DNA of 64,000 bases from Flexithrix dorotheae DSM 6795. Its GTDB lineage: Bacteria; Bacteroidota; Bacteroidia; Cytophagales; Flammeovirgaceae. The notes under the pieces were generated by a model, which saw only the letters and a list, made by a program, of their open reading frames with translations, made no database searches and was not told where the DNA came from. Made by a program: the position numbers and the translations under genes. Below, piece after piece: positions 35,719 to 45,833 of this stretch (positions are counted from its first letter, which is position 1; each line of letters opens with the position of its first letter). The stretch lies in contig NZ_KB903438.1 in NCBI RefSeq assembly GCF_000379765.1, positions 62,001 through 126,000 on the forward strand, written 5' to 3'.

Positions 35719-38700
35719 ATGCGTATATTTCTTCTAATACTCCTATTCTCCTACTTCTATTCAATAAAAATTCACGCCCAAACTCCCATTCTTACGGCTC
35801 AAATTGGCCATGAAGGAAGGGCTAGTTTTGTCTGCTTCAGTCCTGATAATGAACTGGTAGCTACTTCAGGAACCGATCAGTCCATAAAAATTTGGAAGAT
35901 CAAAGGAGGGAAACTTCTAAAAACTCTGGATGGACATAATTCAAAAGTGAGTTCTATAGCCTTCAGTAATGATGGAAACTTACTGGTAAGTGGCAGTTAT
36001 GATAAAACTATAAAAGTATGGGAAGTTCATACCGGAATGGTAATTCAGACCTTAACAGGGCATGATAGTCCAATAAATTCTGTCGCATTTAGTGAGGATG
36101 GCTTAATGGTAGCCAGTGCAAGCGGGGATTTTGATAATGATCAATCCGATAATTCCGTAAGGCTTTGGGAAGTATTGTCAGGGAAAATGATTCTGAAATT
36201 AGAAGGTCATGAAAAAAGTACAAATACTGTAAGTTTCAATTCCAATGGAAAATATTTGGTAAGTGGAGGTTGGGATAATCAGATAAAACTCTGGTCAGTA
36301 ACCCAAAAGAAACTATTGAGGACTTATTCCGGTCATACTGATCGGATAAATACCATAAAATTTTGCCAGGACGGTATGTCTTTTGCCAGCTGCAGTAATG
36401 ACCAAACCATTAAAACCTGGGATATCATTAGTGGAGAAATGATCCATGATTTAAAAAACAACCTGGGTAATATTAACTCTTTTAGCTACAGTAGTGATGG
36501 GAAATTTATAGTCAGTGGAGGAGTTGGCAAAAAAGTAAATCTCTGGAGAGCAGAAACAGGTAAACTGGAGAAAACCTTTAATTGTAATTTGGGTTGGGTA
36601 ACATCAGTGGCTTATAATCAGGAGGGGGAAATCATTGCCTCTGGTTCATCTCTTGATCATACACTTATCCTGGATGTAGAAAAGCAGGTAGAAATATCCC
36701 GTTTAGAAGGGTTTAGTAAAAAAATTACAACGCTGGAGTTTAGCCCAGATGGGAAAAGTATAGCTTTTGTAAATAATGGAAATAATATTTTTTTAATTGA
36801 TGTAGCTACCGGAAGAGTTTCCTCAAAACTGACAGGCCACCGTGGATATGTTAGGGATTTGAATTTTTCTGCTGATGGGAAAAGCTTAATCAGTGTTGGA
36901 GCAGATAAAAGTGTAAAAATATGGAACCTGGATAAAGATGGCAATCCAAAATCCTTAAATGCACACAGAAAGGGCTTGTTTTCTCTCGCCTACAATAAGG
37001 AGAAAGGCCTAATCGCTTCTGGAAGTGGAGATGGAACTGTAATGTTATGGGAGTTGACTACAGGTCGTCCACTTGATACTCTAATAGGAAATACCAAGGC
37101 ATATTTTGAGCCGGCCTGGTCTCTGGATTTCAGTAATGACGGGAAATATTTGGTAAGCGGTGGACATAATAGTGCATTGAAAGTATGGCAGGTTGAAAAC
37201 AAAGCCTGCAAACCCTTAAATATGATAAAGGCCGATGCCGGGGCAATCAGGGCAGTGAAAGTTAGTCCGGACGGGCAATTTATTGCTACAGCCGGAGGCG
37301 ATCATACTATAAAAGTCTGGAGTGGGGGAGGGAGAAATTTAATATCTGAATTGAAGGGTCACCAAAATGAAATTATGTGTCTGAGTTATAGTCCTGATGG
37401 AAAATATCTGGTGTCAGGCAGCAGGGATAAAACTATTAAAATATGGGATGCTCAATCCGGAAGGTTAATTAAAACTCTAAAAGGCCACACAGGAGATATA
37501 AATGCATTAAGTTTTAGTGGAAAGGGGCGGTTTTTGGTGAGTGGGGGAGATGATTCACAATTGAAGTTATGGGACTTTAATAAAATGCGGGAACTGGCCA
37601 CTTTTATTATTTCTGAAAATGAAAAGGATTATGTGGTAATTACCAAAAGGGGATATTTTGAAGGGACCATGGATGGGATCAAAAGAGCACTACATTATGT
37701 TAGAGGAAATGAGGTGATCCCTTTGGAATCCTATTTTGAAAAGTTTTATACTCCTGAATTATGGTCGAGAATAATGCAGGGGGAAGATCCTAATGATATG
37801 GATTTTGACGTGGCTCAATTTATTAATATTCCCGCTGATATTGCCTTTGTTAAACCAGACAAAGGTGATAAAAATATCAGGTTTGATACCAAAAGAAGGC
37901 ATTATCTGGCTCCTGAAGAAAAGATCAAAATCAGTGCGAAGGTATTGGATAATGGGGGAGGGATAGATGAGGTAAGGTTCTATCAGAATGGGAAATTGGT
38001 CTATACCACCGGAACTGCATTCAAGAATAAAATTAAAGATGGAGAGGAAGTAACAGTTTCATTTGAGCCCGTTTTGATTGATGGCTTAAATGAATTTACC
38101 ACCATGGCTTTTAACAATGAAAGAACTGAATCACTGCATGATTTGGTCAGTATTTTTCATGACAATCCTTATAAACCCCAGGCAGATTTATATATTGTAA
38201 GTATAGGAATAAATGAATATATCAACCCTGATTACCGCCTAAGTGTAGCCAGGAAGGATGCCCAGGAGTTTGTAAAGGGAATACAAAATGGAGGAAAGGC
38301 TATTTTCCGAAATATTATTCCTATTGAAATTTATGATTCCCAGGCTGATATCCCTCATATATTCAACGCACTGGATTCGGTGGCTACAAATGCTCGTCCT
38401 AATGATGTTTTTATTTTTTATTTTGCCGGACATGGGGCCACAACTGAGGCAAGTCAATTGAAATCAAGTGATTATTATCTAATTCCTTACGATGTTACCC
38501 AAGTTTATGGTACCGGTTTGGAGATGGAAGAGAAAGCCCTTTCTTCGAGTGAGCTACTGGAATTTTCAAGGCAGATTAAGGCTCAAAAGCAATTGATTGT
38601 ATTAGATGCCTGCCAGTCAGGTGGAGCCGTGAAGTCCTTTGCTACCAGAGGTCCGAAAGAGCAAAAAGCCATGATGCAATTGGCAAGAAGTGCAGGAGTA

Positions 38701-38961
38701 GTATTATTGGCTGCAAGTGGGCAGGAAGAATTTGCCTCAGAATTTGCAGAGCTTGGTCAGGGGGTGTTTACCTATGCCTTATTGGAAGGGATCAGGGGAA
38801 AGGCCGATGGTGGTTTCAAGGATAAAAAAATTACAGTGAATGAATTAAAGGGATATCTGGAGGATAGGGTTCCCGAGCTTACAGAAAAGTATAGAGGAAG
38901 GCCTCAATATCCAACAGGATATAGTAGAGGACAGGATTTTCCAATTGTAATTATTGAATAA
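35719..38961 (+). CDS. Exported WD40 double-propeller protein with caspase-like (C14) peptidase domain
   Basis: 1080 residues. A signal peptide (LLILLFSYFYSIKIHAQ) precedes 14 WD40 units (~30-640) that I count from their blade ends (SIKIWKI, TIKVWEV, SVRLWEV, QIKLWSV and so on), enough for two seven-bladed propellers. A linker (~640-820) leads to a caspase-like domain at ~825-1080. The catalytic dyad is intact: His905 in FYFAGHGATTE and Cys965 in LDACQSGGAV. The likely role is an envelope sensor-protease that binds partners through the propellers. It stands alone behind a terminator and shares a bidirectional terminator with the next gene. Confidence 0.9.
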   Translation: MRIFLLILLFSYFYSIKIHAQTPILTAQIGHEGRASFVCFSPDNELVATSGTDQSIKIWKIKGGKLLKTLDGHNSKVSSIAFSNDGNLLVSGSYDKTIKVWEVHTGMVIQTLTGHDSPINSVAFSEDGLMVASASGDFDNDQSDNSVRLWEVLSGKMILKLEGHEKSTNTVSFNSNGKYLVSGGWDNQIKLWSVTQKKLLRTYSGHTDRINTIKFCQDGMSFASCSNDQTIKTWDIISGEMIHDLKNNLGNINSFSYSSDGKFIVSGGVGKKVNLWRAETGKLEKTFNCNLGWVTSVAYNQEGEIIASGSSLDHTLILDVEKQVEISRLEGFSKKITTLEFSPDGKSIAFVNNGNNIFLIDVATGRVSSKLTGHRGYVRDLNFSADGKSLISVGADKSVKIWNLDKDGNPKSLNAHRKGLFSLAYNKEKGLIASGSGDGTVMLWELTTGRPLDTLIGNTKAYFEPAWSLDFSNDGKYLVSGGHNSALKVWQVENKACKPLNMIKADAGAIRAVKVSPDGQFIATAGGDHTIKVWSGGGRNLISELKGHQNEIMCLSYSPDGKYLVSGSRDKTIKIWDAQSGRLIKTLKGHTGDINALSFSGKGRFLVSGGDDSQLKLWDFNKMRELATFIISENEKDYVVITKRGYFEGTMDGIKRALHYVRGNEVIPLESYFEKFYTPELWSRIMQGEDPNDMDFDVAQFINIPADIAFVKPDKGDKNIRFDTKRRHYLAPEEKIKISAKVLDNGGGIDEVRFYQNGKLVYTTGTAFKNKIKDGEEVTVSFEPVLIDGLNEFTTMAFNNERTESLHDLVSIFHDNPYKPQADLYIVSIGINEYINPDYRLSVARKDAQEFVKGIQNGGKAIFRNIIPIEIYDSQADIPHIFNALDSVATNARPNDVFIFYFAGHGATTEASQLKSSDYYLIPYDVTQVYGTGLEMEEKALSSSELLEFSRQIKAQKQLIVLDACQSGGAVKSFATRGPKEQKAMMQLARSAGVVLLAASGQEEFASEFAELGQGVFTYALLEGIRGKADGGFKDKKITVNELKGYLEDRVPELTEKYRGRPQYPTGYSRGQDFPIVIIE

Positions 38962-38990
38962 AGTTTGAAATTTAGAATATTTATAAAATC

Positions 38991-39026
38991 AAAAAAGGAA
39001 GCTAATTTTGTTTAGCTTCCTTTTTT
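38991..39026. terminator. Bidirectional terminator
   Basis: A perfect 15-bp stem (38991-39005 with 39012-39026; core AAAGGAAGCTAA), loop TTTTGT, with A- and T-runs inside the stem. It lies between the caspase-like gene and the convergent 164-residue gene. Confidence 0.85.
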
Positions 39027-39096
39027 CTTAAAAATCGGTAAGTGCTGATTTACGGACTTTTTTAAGTTTTCTTCTGGGAACCTCTATGATTTCCAG

Positions 39097-39591
39097 CTAA
39101 TTATTTTCCCCACCAAATACAAAGTTGGTACTGGTATAAGTAGTTCCATAATTATTGGCAAGGGTAACCACTTGCTTCATGGCATCTTTTAATTGCTCTA
39201 CCGAAAGTTCAGCCAATGGGTGAGTGTATACTGACCAAACATAATCGTGAAATAAACTATATTTTGCATCAAGGGCGCGATCAAAATTTGCTTCCAATAA
39301 GGTCCTCATTTCATCTTTATCCATCTTCTTCTGCTCAACAATTGGAGTCATAATTCTTACCCTGTTAGCATCCTCATCAGTAATTACCAACAATAATCTT
39401 TCTTTGTACTCAATTTGCCAATTCCCAAGTTGCCCCTCTACATTATAAGCTTCCCTTAATAGGATTTTATTCACCTTTGTATTAGTCATTTTGTCAAAAG
39501 GTGACTGAGCCTGGGAATTTTGGATGGAAAGTAAATTGATTGAAATGATTATTGCAATTAAAAAAAATGAGTTCTTGACCAGCGGTTTCAT
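39097..39591 (-). CDS. Exported hypothetical protein, possibly YbjN/T3SS-chaperone-like
   Basis: 164 residues. A signal peptide (FFLIAIIISINLLSIQNSQA) is followed by a small alpha/beta domain: NWQIEYKERLLLVITDED, VRIMTPIVEQ, then MRTLLEANFDRALDAKYSLF and PLAELSVEQLKDAMKQVVTL. This order (strands, then a helix around LLExN, then a final helix near L-x-x-A) resembles the YbjN/type III chaperone fold, but exported. The assignment is a pattern-level guess. It is monocistronic and convergent with the caspase-like gene. Confidence 0.7.
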   Translation of the reverse strand: MKPLVKNSFFLIAIIISINLLSIQNSQAQSPFDKMTNTKVNKILLREAYNVEGQLGNWQIEYKERLLLVITDEDANRVRIMTPIVEQKKMDKDEMRTLLEANFDRALDAKYSLFHDYVWSVYTHPLAELSVEQLKDAMKQVVTLANNYGTTYTSTNFVFGGENN

Positions 39592-40065
39592 CTATATAAT
39601 GTTTCAGTGTATCTTTTACCAATTATTTTTATTCTTAAAGTATTAGTGGTTGGACAGGAATCAAATAATGAATAACAGTCGGAAAATTTCGCATTTTGGT
39701 GTGTTAATGCCCAAAAATTAAAACACCGATAATAGTTTCTTAAGTAAAGTTTAAATTTAGCAATAAAAATAGCTAAATAATTGAAAATTCGGAATTATTC
39801 AGATAATAACTCACTTTGGTTTTCTTTGAATTGGATGGTTAGCTCTTGACTATCAATGGTTTATTGTTAGATTCTGTCTTTTAAAAGTTTGTTAAATTAA
39901 TCCATTAATAAGGACACCATTGTGAATTGAAAGTATTATAAGGATTTGAAAATTTTATGCAGAATTTTCTATTCCTGAAACATTTTCCAATTAAGCTTAC
40001 AAAAACCTCCCAGTTCTTTAATTACTTTATTGAAATCAGTAATATTAAAGTCGAATTGACTTGAA
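39592..40065. other. Intergenic
   Basis: AT-rich region with an imperfect 11-bp hairpin (39698-39708 with 39717-39727) that lacks a T-run. No gene or full promoter was found. Confidence 0.4.
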
Positions 40066-42441
40066 ATGAATTGTAAAATTTCGCTATTAATGTTTAAGAA
40101 GATATACAATTGGACCTTTTTATTTTTTTTATGGATTCCTATCGCTTTGGTAGCTCAGAAAAAGAATAATCCTTCCTATAAAAACCCAAAACTTCCCGTT
40201 GAGGAAAGAGTCGAAAATCTGCTTTCACAGATGACTCTGGAGGAAAAAATTGCGCAAATCTCCTGTATCTGGCAGCAAAAAGATGATTTGATCCTTGATG
40301 AAAAAGGCTTTTTTGATCCAATTAAAACCAGTAAATCGTTGCCATATGGAATTGGTCAAATTGCCCGGCCAGGAGAGGGGCTTAATCCGGTTAATTTGAA
40401 GAATAGAAGTCCCAGACAAATGGCTGACTTTACTAATACGATCCAAAAACATTTCGTGGAAAATACCCGCTTAGGAATACCTGTTATTTTCCATGCGGAA
40501 TGTTTACATGGCCATGTCGCAAAAGATGGAACCAGTTTCCCTCAGCCTATCGGGATGGCCAGTTCCTGGGATATCGAGTTGGTGGAAAAAGTATTTAGCA
40601 CCACTGCCGAAGAAGCCAGGTCAAGAGGTATCCATCAGGCCCTTGCTCCAGTGGTAGATGTAGCCCGTGACCCAAGGTGGGGAAGGTTTGAAGAAACATT
40701 TGGGGAAGACCCTTTTCTGGTTTCCCGTATGGGCGTGGCCGCTGTTAAGGGTTTTCAGGGAAATAATGAAAATGAAATTGATAAGAAACATGTAATGTCT
40801 ACACTAAAACATTTGGTAGGCAATGGACTACCGGAAGGGGGGAATAATACTGCACCGGCTCATATACCCGAACGGGAGTTAAGGGAAGTTTTTCTTTCTC
40901 CCTTCAGGGCTGCTGTAAAAGAGGCAAATGTGATGAGTGTCATGGCCTCCTACAATGAAATTGATGGAGTACCTTCCCATGGAAATCCTTTTTTGTTAAA
41001 AAAAATATTGAGAAATGAATGGGGATTCAAAGGTTTGGTCGTATCAGATTATTCCGGAATTAGTGATTTATACAAACTTCATTTTGTAGAGGAAGACAGT
41101 ATTTCTGCGGGAATAAGGGCTATCCAGTCAGGGATTGATGTAGAATTACCTGATCAGCACAGTTTCCCGGCTTTGCTGGATGTGTTTAAAAATGGAGCGC
41201 TTTCGGTAGATATTTTGGACTCAGCTGTATACAGAGTATTAAAAAGTAAATTTGTGCTGGGCTTGTTCGATGACCCATATGTAAATCCTGATCTTACTGA
41301 ACGTGTGGTTGGAAGTGATAAAAATGGGAAACTGGCTTTAGAGGCAGCTCAAAAATCTATTGTACTTTTAAAAAATCAGAATAATATACTTCCGGTAAAT
41401 GCCACCGATTTTAACACTATTTCAGTAATAGGCCCTAATGCCGATAAAGTATTATTAGGAGGGTATAGTGACTCCCCGCCTTATTTTGTTACACTTAAAC
41501 AGGGAATAGAAAACCGAATTGGAAATCTGGTGCAGGTAGTTTATAGCGAAGGCTGCAGAATTACCAAACCAGGTAACTGGTATCTCGATCAGGTAGAACT
41601 TCCCCGAGAAGAAGAAGACCAAAAATTGATGGATCATGCCTTAATGATTGCTTCCAGAAGTGATCTGATCATTATGTCCATGGGGGGAAATGAACTGACC
41701 TCAAGGGAAGCTTGGTCAGAGAATCACCTGGGGGATCGTGCCAGCCTTGATTTAATTGGAAGACAGGAGGAATTGTTTATGGAGCTGGTTCAAATGGGGA
41801 AAAAAGTAATTGTAGTACTCAATAATGGCAGGCCATTAAATATTAAGAAGATTAAAGATCATGCCCATGCCATTCTGGAATGTTGGTATTTAGGGCAGGA
41901 ATCGGGAAATGCCATTGCGGATGTGATTTTCGGGAATGTTAATCCAAGTGGAAAATTGCCCTGTACTTTTCCCTCATCAGTTGGAGCTTTGCCTGCTTAT
42001 TATAACCACAAACCGTCAGCTAGGAGGGGGTATCTTTTTGATGATACAACACCCATCTATCCATTTGGTTTTGGATTAAGTTTCACTTCATTTCGATATG
42101 GAGATCCTGTGTTAAGTTCAAATTATATTAGAATAGGGGAAAATGCTACCATTACTTTTGATCTTACAAATAACGGGACATTAAAAGGAGATGAAATTGT
42201 ACAGCTTTATATAAGGGACCAGGTGAGTTCAGTTACAAGGCCAGTTTTAGAATTAAAAGGGTTTCAAAAAATTCCCCTTAAACCAGGCCAAATGAAGCAG
42301 GTGAGTTTTGAGATAACCCCTGAGCTGCTGAGCTTCTATAATGAGGAGATGAATTTCACTTTAGAGCCGGGGCAATTTGATATTTTTGTAGGCCCATCAT
42401 CGATAGAACTAAAAAAGGTCGTACTTACAGTTGTTAAGTGA
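40066..42441 (+). CDS. Glycoside hydrolase family 3 (beta-glucosidase/xylosidase type), exported
   Basis: 791 residues (a later ATG at 40090 would give a tidier signal peptide ending VALVAQ). GH3 landmarks are present: LAPVVDVARDPRWGRFEETF, the substrate-binding KHLVGNG, and the nucleophile Asp328 in VVSDYSGISDLY. The second domain (VLLKNQNNILPV) and a C-terminal FnIII-like domain (VTRPVLELKGFQKIPLKPGQ) complete the family layout. It cleaves beta-linked sugars from oligosaccharide ends, probably in the periplasm. The sulfatase and GH88 genes lie 3-6 kb away and may act on the same polymer. Confidence 0.92.
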   Translation: MNCKISLLMFKKIYNWTFLFFLWIPIALVAQKKNNPSYKNPKLPVEERVENLLSQMTLEEKIAQISCIWQQKDDLILDEKGFFDPIKTSKSLPYGIGQIARPGEGLNPVNLKNRSPRQMADFTNTIQKHFVENTRLGIPVIFHAECLHGHVAKDGTSFPQPIGMASSWDIELVEKVFSTTAEEARSRGIHQALAPVVDVARDPRWGRFEETFGEDPFLVSRMGVAAVKGFQGNNENEIDKKHVMSTLKHLVGNGLPEGGNNTAPAHIPERELREVFLSPFRAAVKEANVMSVMASYNEIDGVPSHGNPFLLKKILRNEWGFKGLVVSDYSGISDLYKLHFVEEDSISAGIRAIQSGIDVELPDQHSFPALLDVFKNGALSVDILDSAVYRVLKSKFVLGLFDDPYVNPDLTERVVGSDKNGKLALEAAQKSIVLLKNQNNILPVNATDFNTISVIGPNADKVLLGGYSDSPPYFVTLKQGIENRIGNLVQVVYSEGCRITKPGNWYLDQVELPREEEDQKLMDHALMIASRSDLIIMSMGGNELTSREAWSENHLGDRASLDLIGRQEELFMELVQMGKKVIVVLNNGRPLNIKKIKDHAHAILECWYLGQESGNAIADVIFGNVNPSGKLPCTFPSSVGALPAYYNHKPSARRGYLFDDTTPIYPFGFGLSFTSFRYGDPVLSSNYIRIGENATITFDLTNNGTLKGDEIVQLYIRDQVSSVTRPVLELKGFQKIPLKPGQMKQVSFEITPELLSFYNEEMNFTLEPGQFDIFVGPSSIELKKVVLTVVK

Positions 42442-42990
42442 AATTATTAAAACTTTAATTTTATGAATAAAACAAAAGCTGCCTAATTATTCTGGACAGG
42501 GTTAGTTTGCCTGATTTTTATCCTGAAGACCCTTTTAGGAGTAAATTGGAGGGATAAATATTAGTATGCTGATTATTTTTCTTGATGTAATTTATTTGAG
42601 TTTACTATACCAGATTTATATTAATTTTAGTTAATCCAGTCTTTTGGGATGAGAAACTGGTGATTCCATTTTTAATTTTACAAACCATAATTTGTAAAAA
42701 AAACAGGTATTCAAACTCATTTACACTAAGTTTTTTAATAAAAAAACTCTTTAAAGAGGATGCGTCAGATTGATGAGCAAGCTTTGATAATAATTACATT
42801 TGGCTTAAAATTATCATGTAAGGTTTGAGTGCTATTTTAAATTTATCCTTGAGCAACCCTCTTTTCCCTTCCTATTTCTACATGACATCCTAATTTATAT
42901 TAAGGATTGTAAATATGAATTCTTACTAATATAAGTTTTGATGGGAATAATACTAACTAAGGACTATATCCTATAATCTAATTTTATGTT
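42442..42990. other. Intergenic
   Basis: Long AT-rich spacer. It contains the perfect 12-bp palindrome CTCTTTAAAGAG (42747-42758) and weak inverted repeats, but no clear promoter, terminator or coding frame. Confidence 0.4.
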
Positions 42991-45765
42991 ATGGCAATAC
43001 ATTTAAAATACTTTTACTTCTTTTTACCCTTCCTACTTTTTTTCTACATGGGGGATGATGAAAATGGAAATCGGAAAATAAGCAATGGTACTTTTGCAAA
43101 GTCTGATACGATGGAGGTTTACACCCTCAACCAATTAGCAGAACAGGAAATATCCGATATGAATGGTTCGATTGAATCTTCAATTAATTATGCACAGAAA
43201 GCACTTGAGCTTTCCAAAAAATTAAGGTACAATTATGGAATTGTAAAATCAAACCTCAATCTTGGGAATGCCTATAAATTAAAAAGGGATTTCCCTGTAG
43301 CACTGGATCATTATATTCAGGCAGGTCAAACGGCTGAAAAAATCAATGACTCTAATTTATTGTTTAGTGTTTACAAGGAGTCGGCAAAGCTTTATATGGA
43401 TTGGAATATTCCAGATAAAGTTACAGAATATCTTTCCAAAGCCCAGAAAATTGCCGAAGATAAGAATGATATATCAAAAGAAAATGAAATCACCTATTTG
43501 TTGGCAATCATTTATAGAAGTAATGGAGAAATAGATAAGGCCGAAAAAGAATTTTTAAATCTTGCGGAATACTATAGGAAGGCCGGAGATCAGGAAGCTT
43601 TGATTACTACCAATGAACAGCTGATTAATATCTACATCAATTCAAAGCAAACCGATAAGGCCCTTTCAAGTAGTTTTGAAATTTTAAATATTAAAAAAGA
43701 AGAAGGAGATAAAGCTGGAGAATTAAACTATTACAATAAAATAGGAATTATTTATAAGCAGATGGGGAGCTATTCAGCGTCTCTAAAATCCTTCCAAAAA
43801 GCATTGGACATAAGCCGGGAAATGGGAAAATCAGAGGATGAATCTTCCTCAATTATGATCAGTATGGGAGTGGTTTACCAAACTATGCAGGATTTCGAAA
43901 AAGCTTTAAATACCTATAATACAGTTCTTGAAATTAAAAGAAGAGGAGGAGATTCAAAAGAAATTAGCAGGGTGATTAATTACCTGGTTACTATTTACAT
44001 GGGAACTGGAAATCACCAAATGGCCAAAGCTTATTGCCAGGAAGCTATTGATTATGCGCTGGAAGATAATGACAAAGAGACTCTGGAAAAAAATTATAGG
44101 AGGTTAGCAGAAATTCTTGAGGCTGCAGGTCAAAGTAAAAAAGCCTTAGTGGTTTATAAGAAATATTTAGAAATAAAAGAAGAGTTTTATGCGGAGGAGA
44201 AAAGAAAGCAGGAAGAGCTTAATCAAAAGCAGGTAAATGCCGAAAAGAAGGAAAAGGAACTAAGTATGCTTTTGGCAGATAAGCAAATGCAGGGCTTAGC
44301 TATGGAGAAGCTTCAGGCTGAAACCGCTAAAAAAGAGCAGGAATTGAAAATGCTCAAGCAACAGCAGGATTTGCAGGATGCCAAGATAAAAGCGGAGCAA
44401 TATGAAAAGCAAAGAGTAGCTCAGGCTTTAAGGTTGGCAGAACAGGAGTTAAAAGCACAAAAAAGACAAAAAGAATTAAATGCACTTCAGAAAGAAAAAG
44501 AACTACAAGATTTAGAATTAAAGCAAAAAGCTTTAGAGGAGCAGGAGAAGGCACAGAAAATTGAATTATTGGCCAAAAATAATAAACTGCTAGAAACTGA
44601 AAGAAAACTTCAGGAGCAACAACTTGCCGAAGAAGCTACAATGAGACAATATGGATATGGCTTAATAGGCTTGTTTGCCTTGGTTTTCGTGGTGATTATT
44701 TTCGCATTTATCATGAAGCAAAAAGCGAATAAAAAGCTTAAAGCCCAACAAAATGAAATTGCCCAGAAAAATGAGGAATTACAAGCCAGTGAAGAAGAAT
44801 TGAGGCAAAACATGGAAGAGCTGGAAGCTACTCAGGAAGCCATGGCACAAAGGCAGGTTGAACTTGAAGAAACCAATGCAAAATTAGCAAGCAGTGAAGC
44901 AATTCTAAGAAAAGCCAATGGCAAGTTGAGAGATAGTGAAACAAAAATTAAAGAGCAAAATCTCAGCCTAGAATCTGCATATACAGAGCTGGAAGATAAA
45001 AACCTAAGGCTAACTGATAGTATTAAATATGCGGAGCGAATTCAAAATGCCATACTGCCAGTAGAAGAAAACATTAATAAAGTTTTTGACAGCCACTTTG
45101 TGATGTTCCAACCCAAAGACATGGTTTCTGGTGATTTCTACTGGTTCTGTCAGATCGATAATAAGGCATTTGTGGCTACAGTTGATTGTACCGGTCATGG
45201 TGTGCCAGGGGCATTTATGTCTATGATTGGAAATACATTGCTGAATCAAATTGTGAAGGAAAAAGGAATTTATGCACCTGAAAAAATCCTTGAATCTATG
45301 CATTATAGTGTAAGGGAGGCTTTAAAGCAAAGGGATTCTAAAAATGTAGATGGAATGGATATTGGGTTGTGTTGTATTGAAAGGTGGGAAGATGGCATGT
45401 TGAGTTTAAGTTTCAGCGGTGCCAAATGTCCGATGTTCCATTTTGCGAAAGATGGGAAAATGACTAAAGTTTCCCCAGACAGAAAATCAATCGGTGGATT
45501 CCAGAAAGAAGTAAATCACAGTTTTACCGCCCACAATTTAAAAGTAGAAAAAGGCGATATGATTTACCTTACTACCGATGGAATTATCGATGCCGCAAAT
45601 AGCGATAGAATGAGATTAGGAACCAGAAAACTTAGTGAGATGATTGAAAAACATGCACATCGACCAACATATGAACAAAAAATCCAATTTGAAAGAGAGC
45701 TTGAAGAGCACCAGACTGGTGCTGACCAAAGGGATGACATCACTTTTGTTGGAATAAGGATATAA
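42991..45765 (+). CDS. TPR sensor with SpoIIE-type PP2C phosphatase
   Basis: 924 residues. A hydrophobic N-terminal segment (YFYFFLPFLLFFYM) precedes ~9 TPR units (~45-390). A long coiled coil (~395-548), one membrane helix at ~552-573 (YGLIGLFALVFVVIIFAFIM) and a second coiled coil (~575-670) follow. The SpoIIE phosphatase domain occupies ~685-924, with metal-binding MVSGDFYWF, TVDCTGHGVPGAFM, YLTTDGIIDA and DQRDDITFV. The layout is that of a transmembrane receptor whose periplasmic TPRs control a cytosolic Ser phosphatase, perhaps in a partner-switch pathway. No neighbouring STAS protein is present. Confidence 0.9.
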   Translation: MAIHLKYFYFFLPFLLFFYMGDDENGNRKISNGTFAKSDTMEVYTLNQLAEQEISDMNGSIESSINYAQKALELSKKLRYNYGIVKSNLNLGNAYKLKRDFPVALDHYIQAGQTAEKINDSNLLFSVYKESAKLYMDWNIPDKVTEYLSKAQKIAEDKNDISKENEITYLLAIIYRSNGEIDKAEKEFLNLAEYYRKAGDQEALITTNEQLINIYINSKQTDKALSSSFEILNIKKEEGDKAGELNYYNKIGIIYKQMGSYSASLKSFQKALDISREMGKSEDESSSIMISMGVVYQTMQDFEKALNTYNTVLEIKRRGGDSKEISRVINYLVTIYMGTGNHQMAKAYCQEAIDYALEDNDKETLEKNYRRLAEILEAAGQSKKALVVYKKYLEIKEEFYAEEKRKQEELNQKQVNAEKKEKELSMLLADKQMQGLAMEKLQAETAKKEQELKMLKQQQDLQDAKIKAEQYEKQRVAQALRLAEQELKAQKRQKELNALQKEKELQDLELKQKALEEQEKAQKIELLAKNNKLLETERKLQEQQLAEEATMRQYGYGLIGLFALVFVVIIFAFIMKQKANKKLKAQQNEIAQKNEELQASEEELRQNMEELEATQEAMAQRQVELEETNAKLASSEAILRKANGKLRDSETKIKEQNLSLESAYTELEDKNLRLTDSIKYAERIQNAILPVEENINKVFDSHFVMFQPKDMVSGDFYWFCQIDNKAFVATVDCTGHGVPGAFMSMIGNTLLNQIVKEKGIYAPEKILESMHYSVREALKQRDSKNVDGMDIGLCCIERWEDGMLSLSFSGAKCPMFHFAKDGKMTKVSPDRKSIGGFQKEVNHSFTAHNLKVEKGDMIYLTTDGIIDAANSDRMRLGTRKLSEMIEKHAHRPTYEQKIQFERELEEHQTGADQRDDITFVGIRI

Positions 45766-45794
45766 GTTTTAAGAAAATTTGCCACATAAAATTT

Positions 45795-45826
45795 AAAACC
45801 TTAAGAATTGATTTTCTTAAGGTTTT
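45795..45826. terminator. Bidirectional terminator
   Basis: A perfect 13-bp stem AAAACCTTAAGAA/TTCTTAAGGTTTT with a 6-base loop, then T-run. It lies between the convergent SpoIIE-type and sulfatase genes. Confidence 0.85.
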
Positions 45827-45833
45827 TTTGTTT

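Noticed and set aside
39698-39727. Imperfect 11-bp hairpin as a terminator
   Set aside because: No T-run follows and no gene ends nearby on either strand at the right distance.
42747-42758. Palindrome CTCTTTAAAGAG as an operator
   Set aside because: A 12-bp AT-rich palindrome is expected by chance in such sequence, and it lies over 200 bp from the next gene with no second copy noted.
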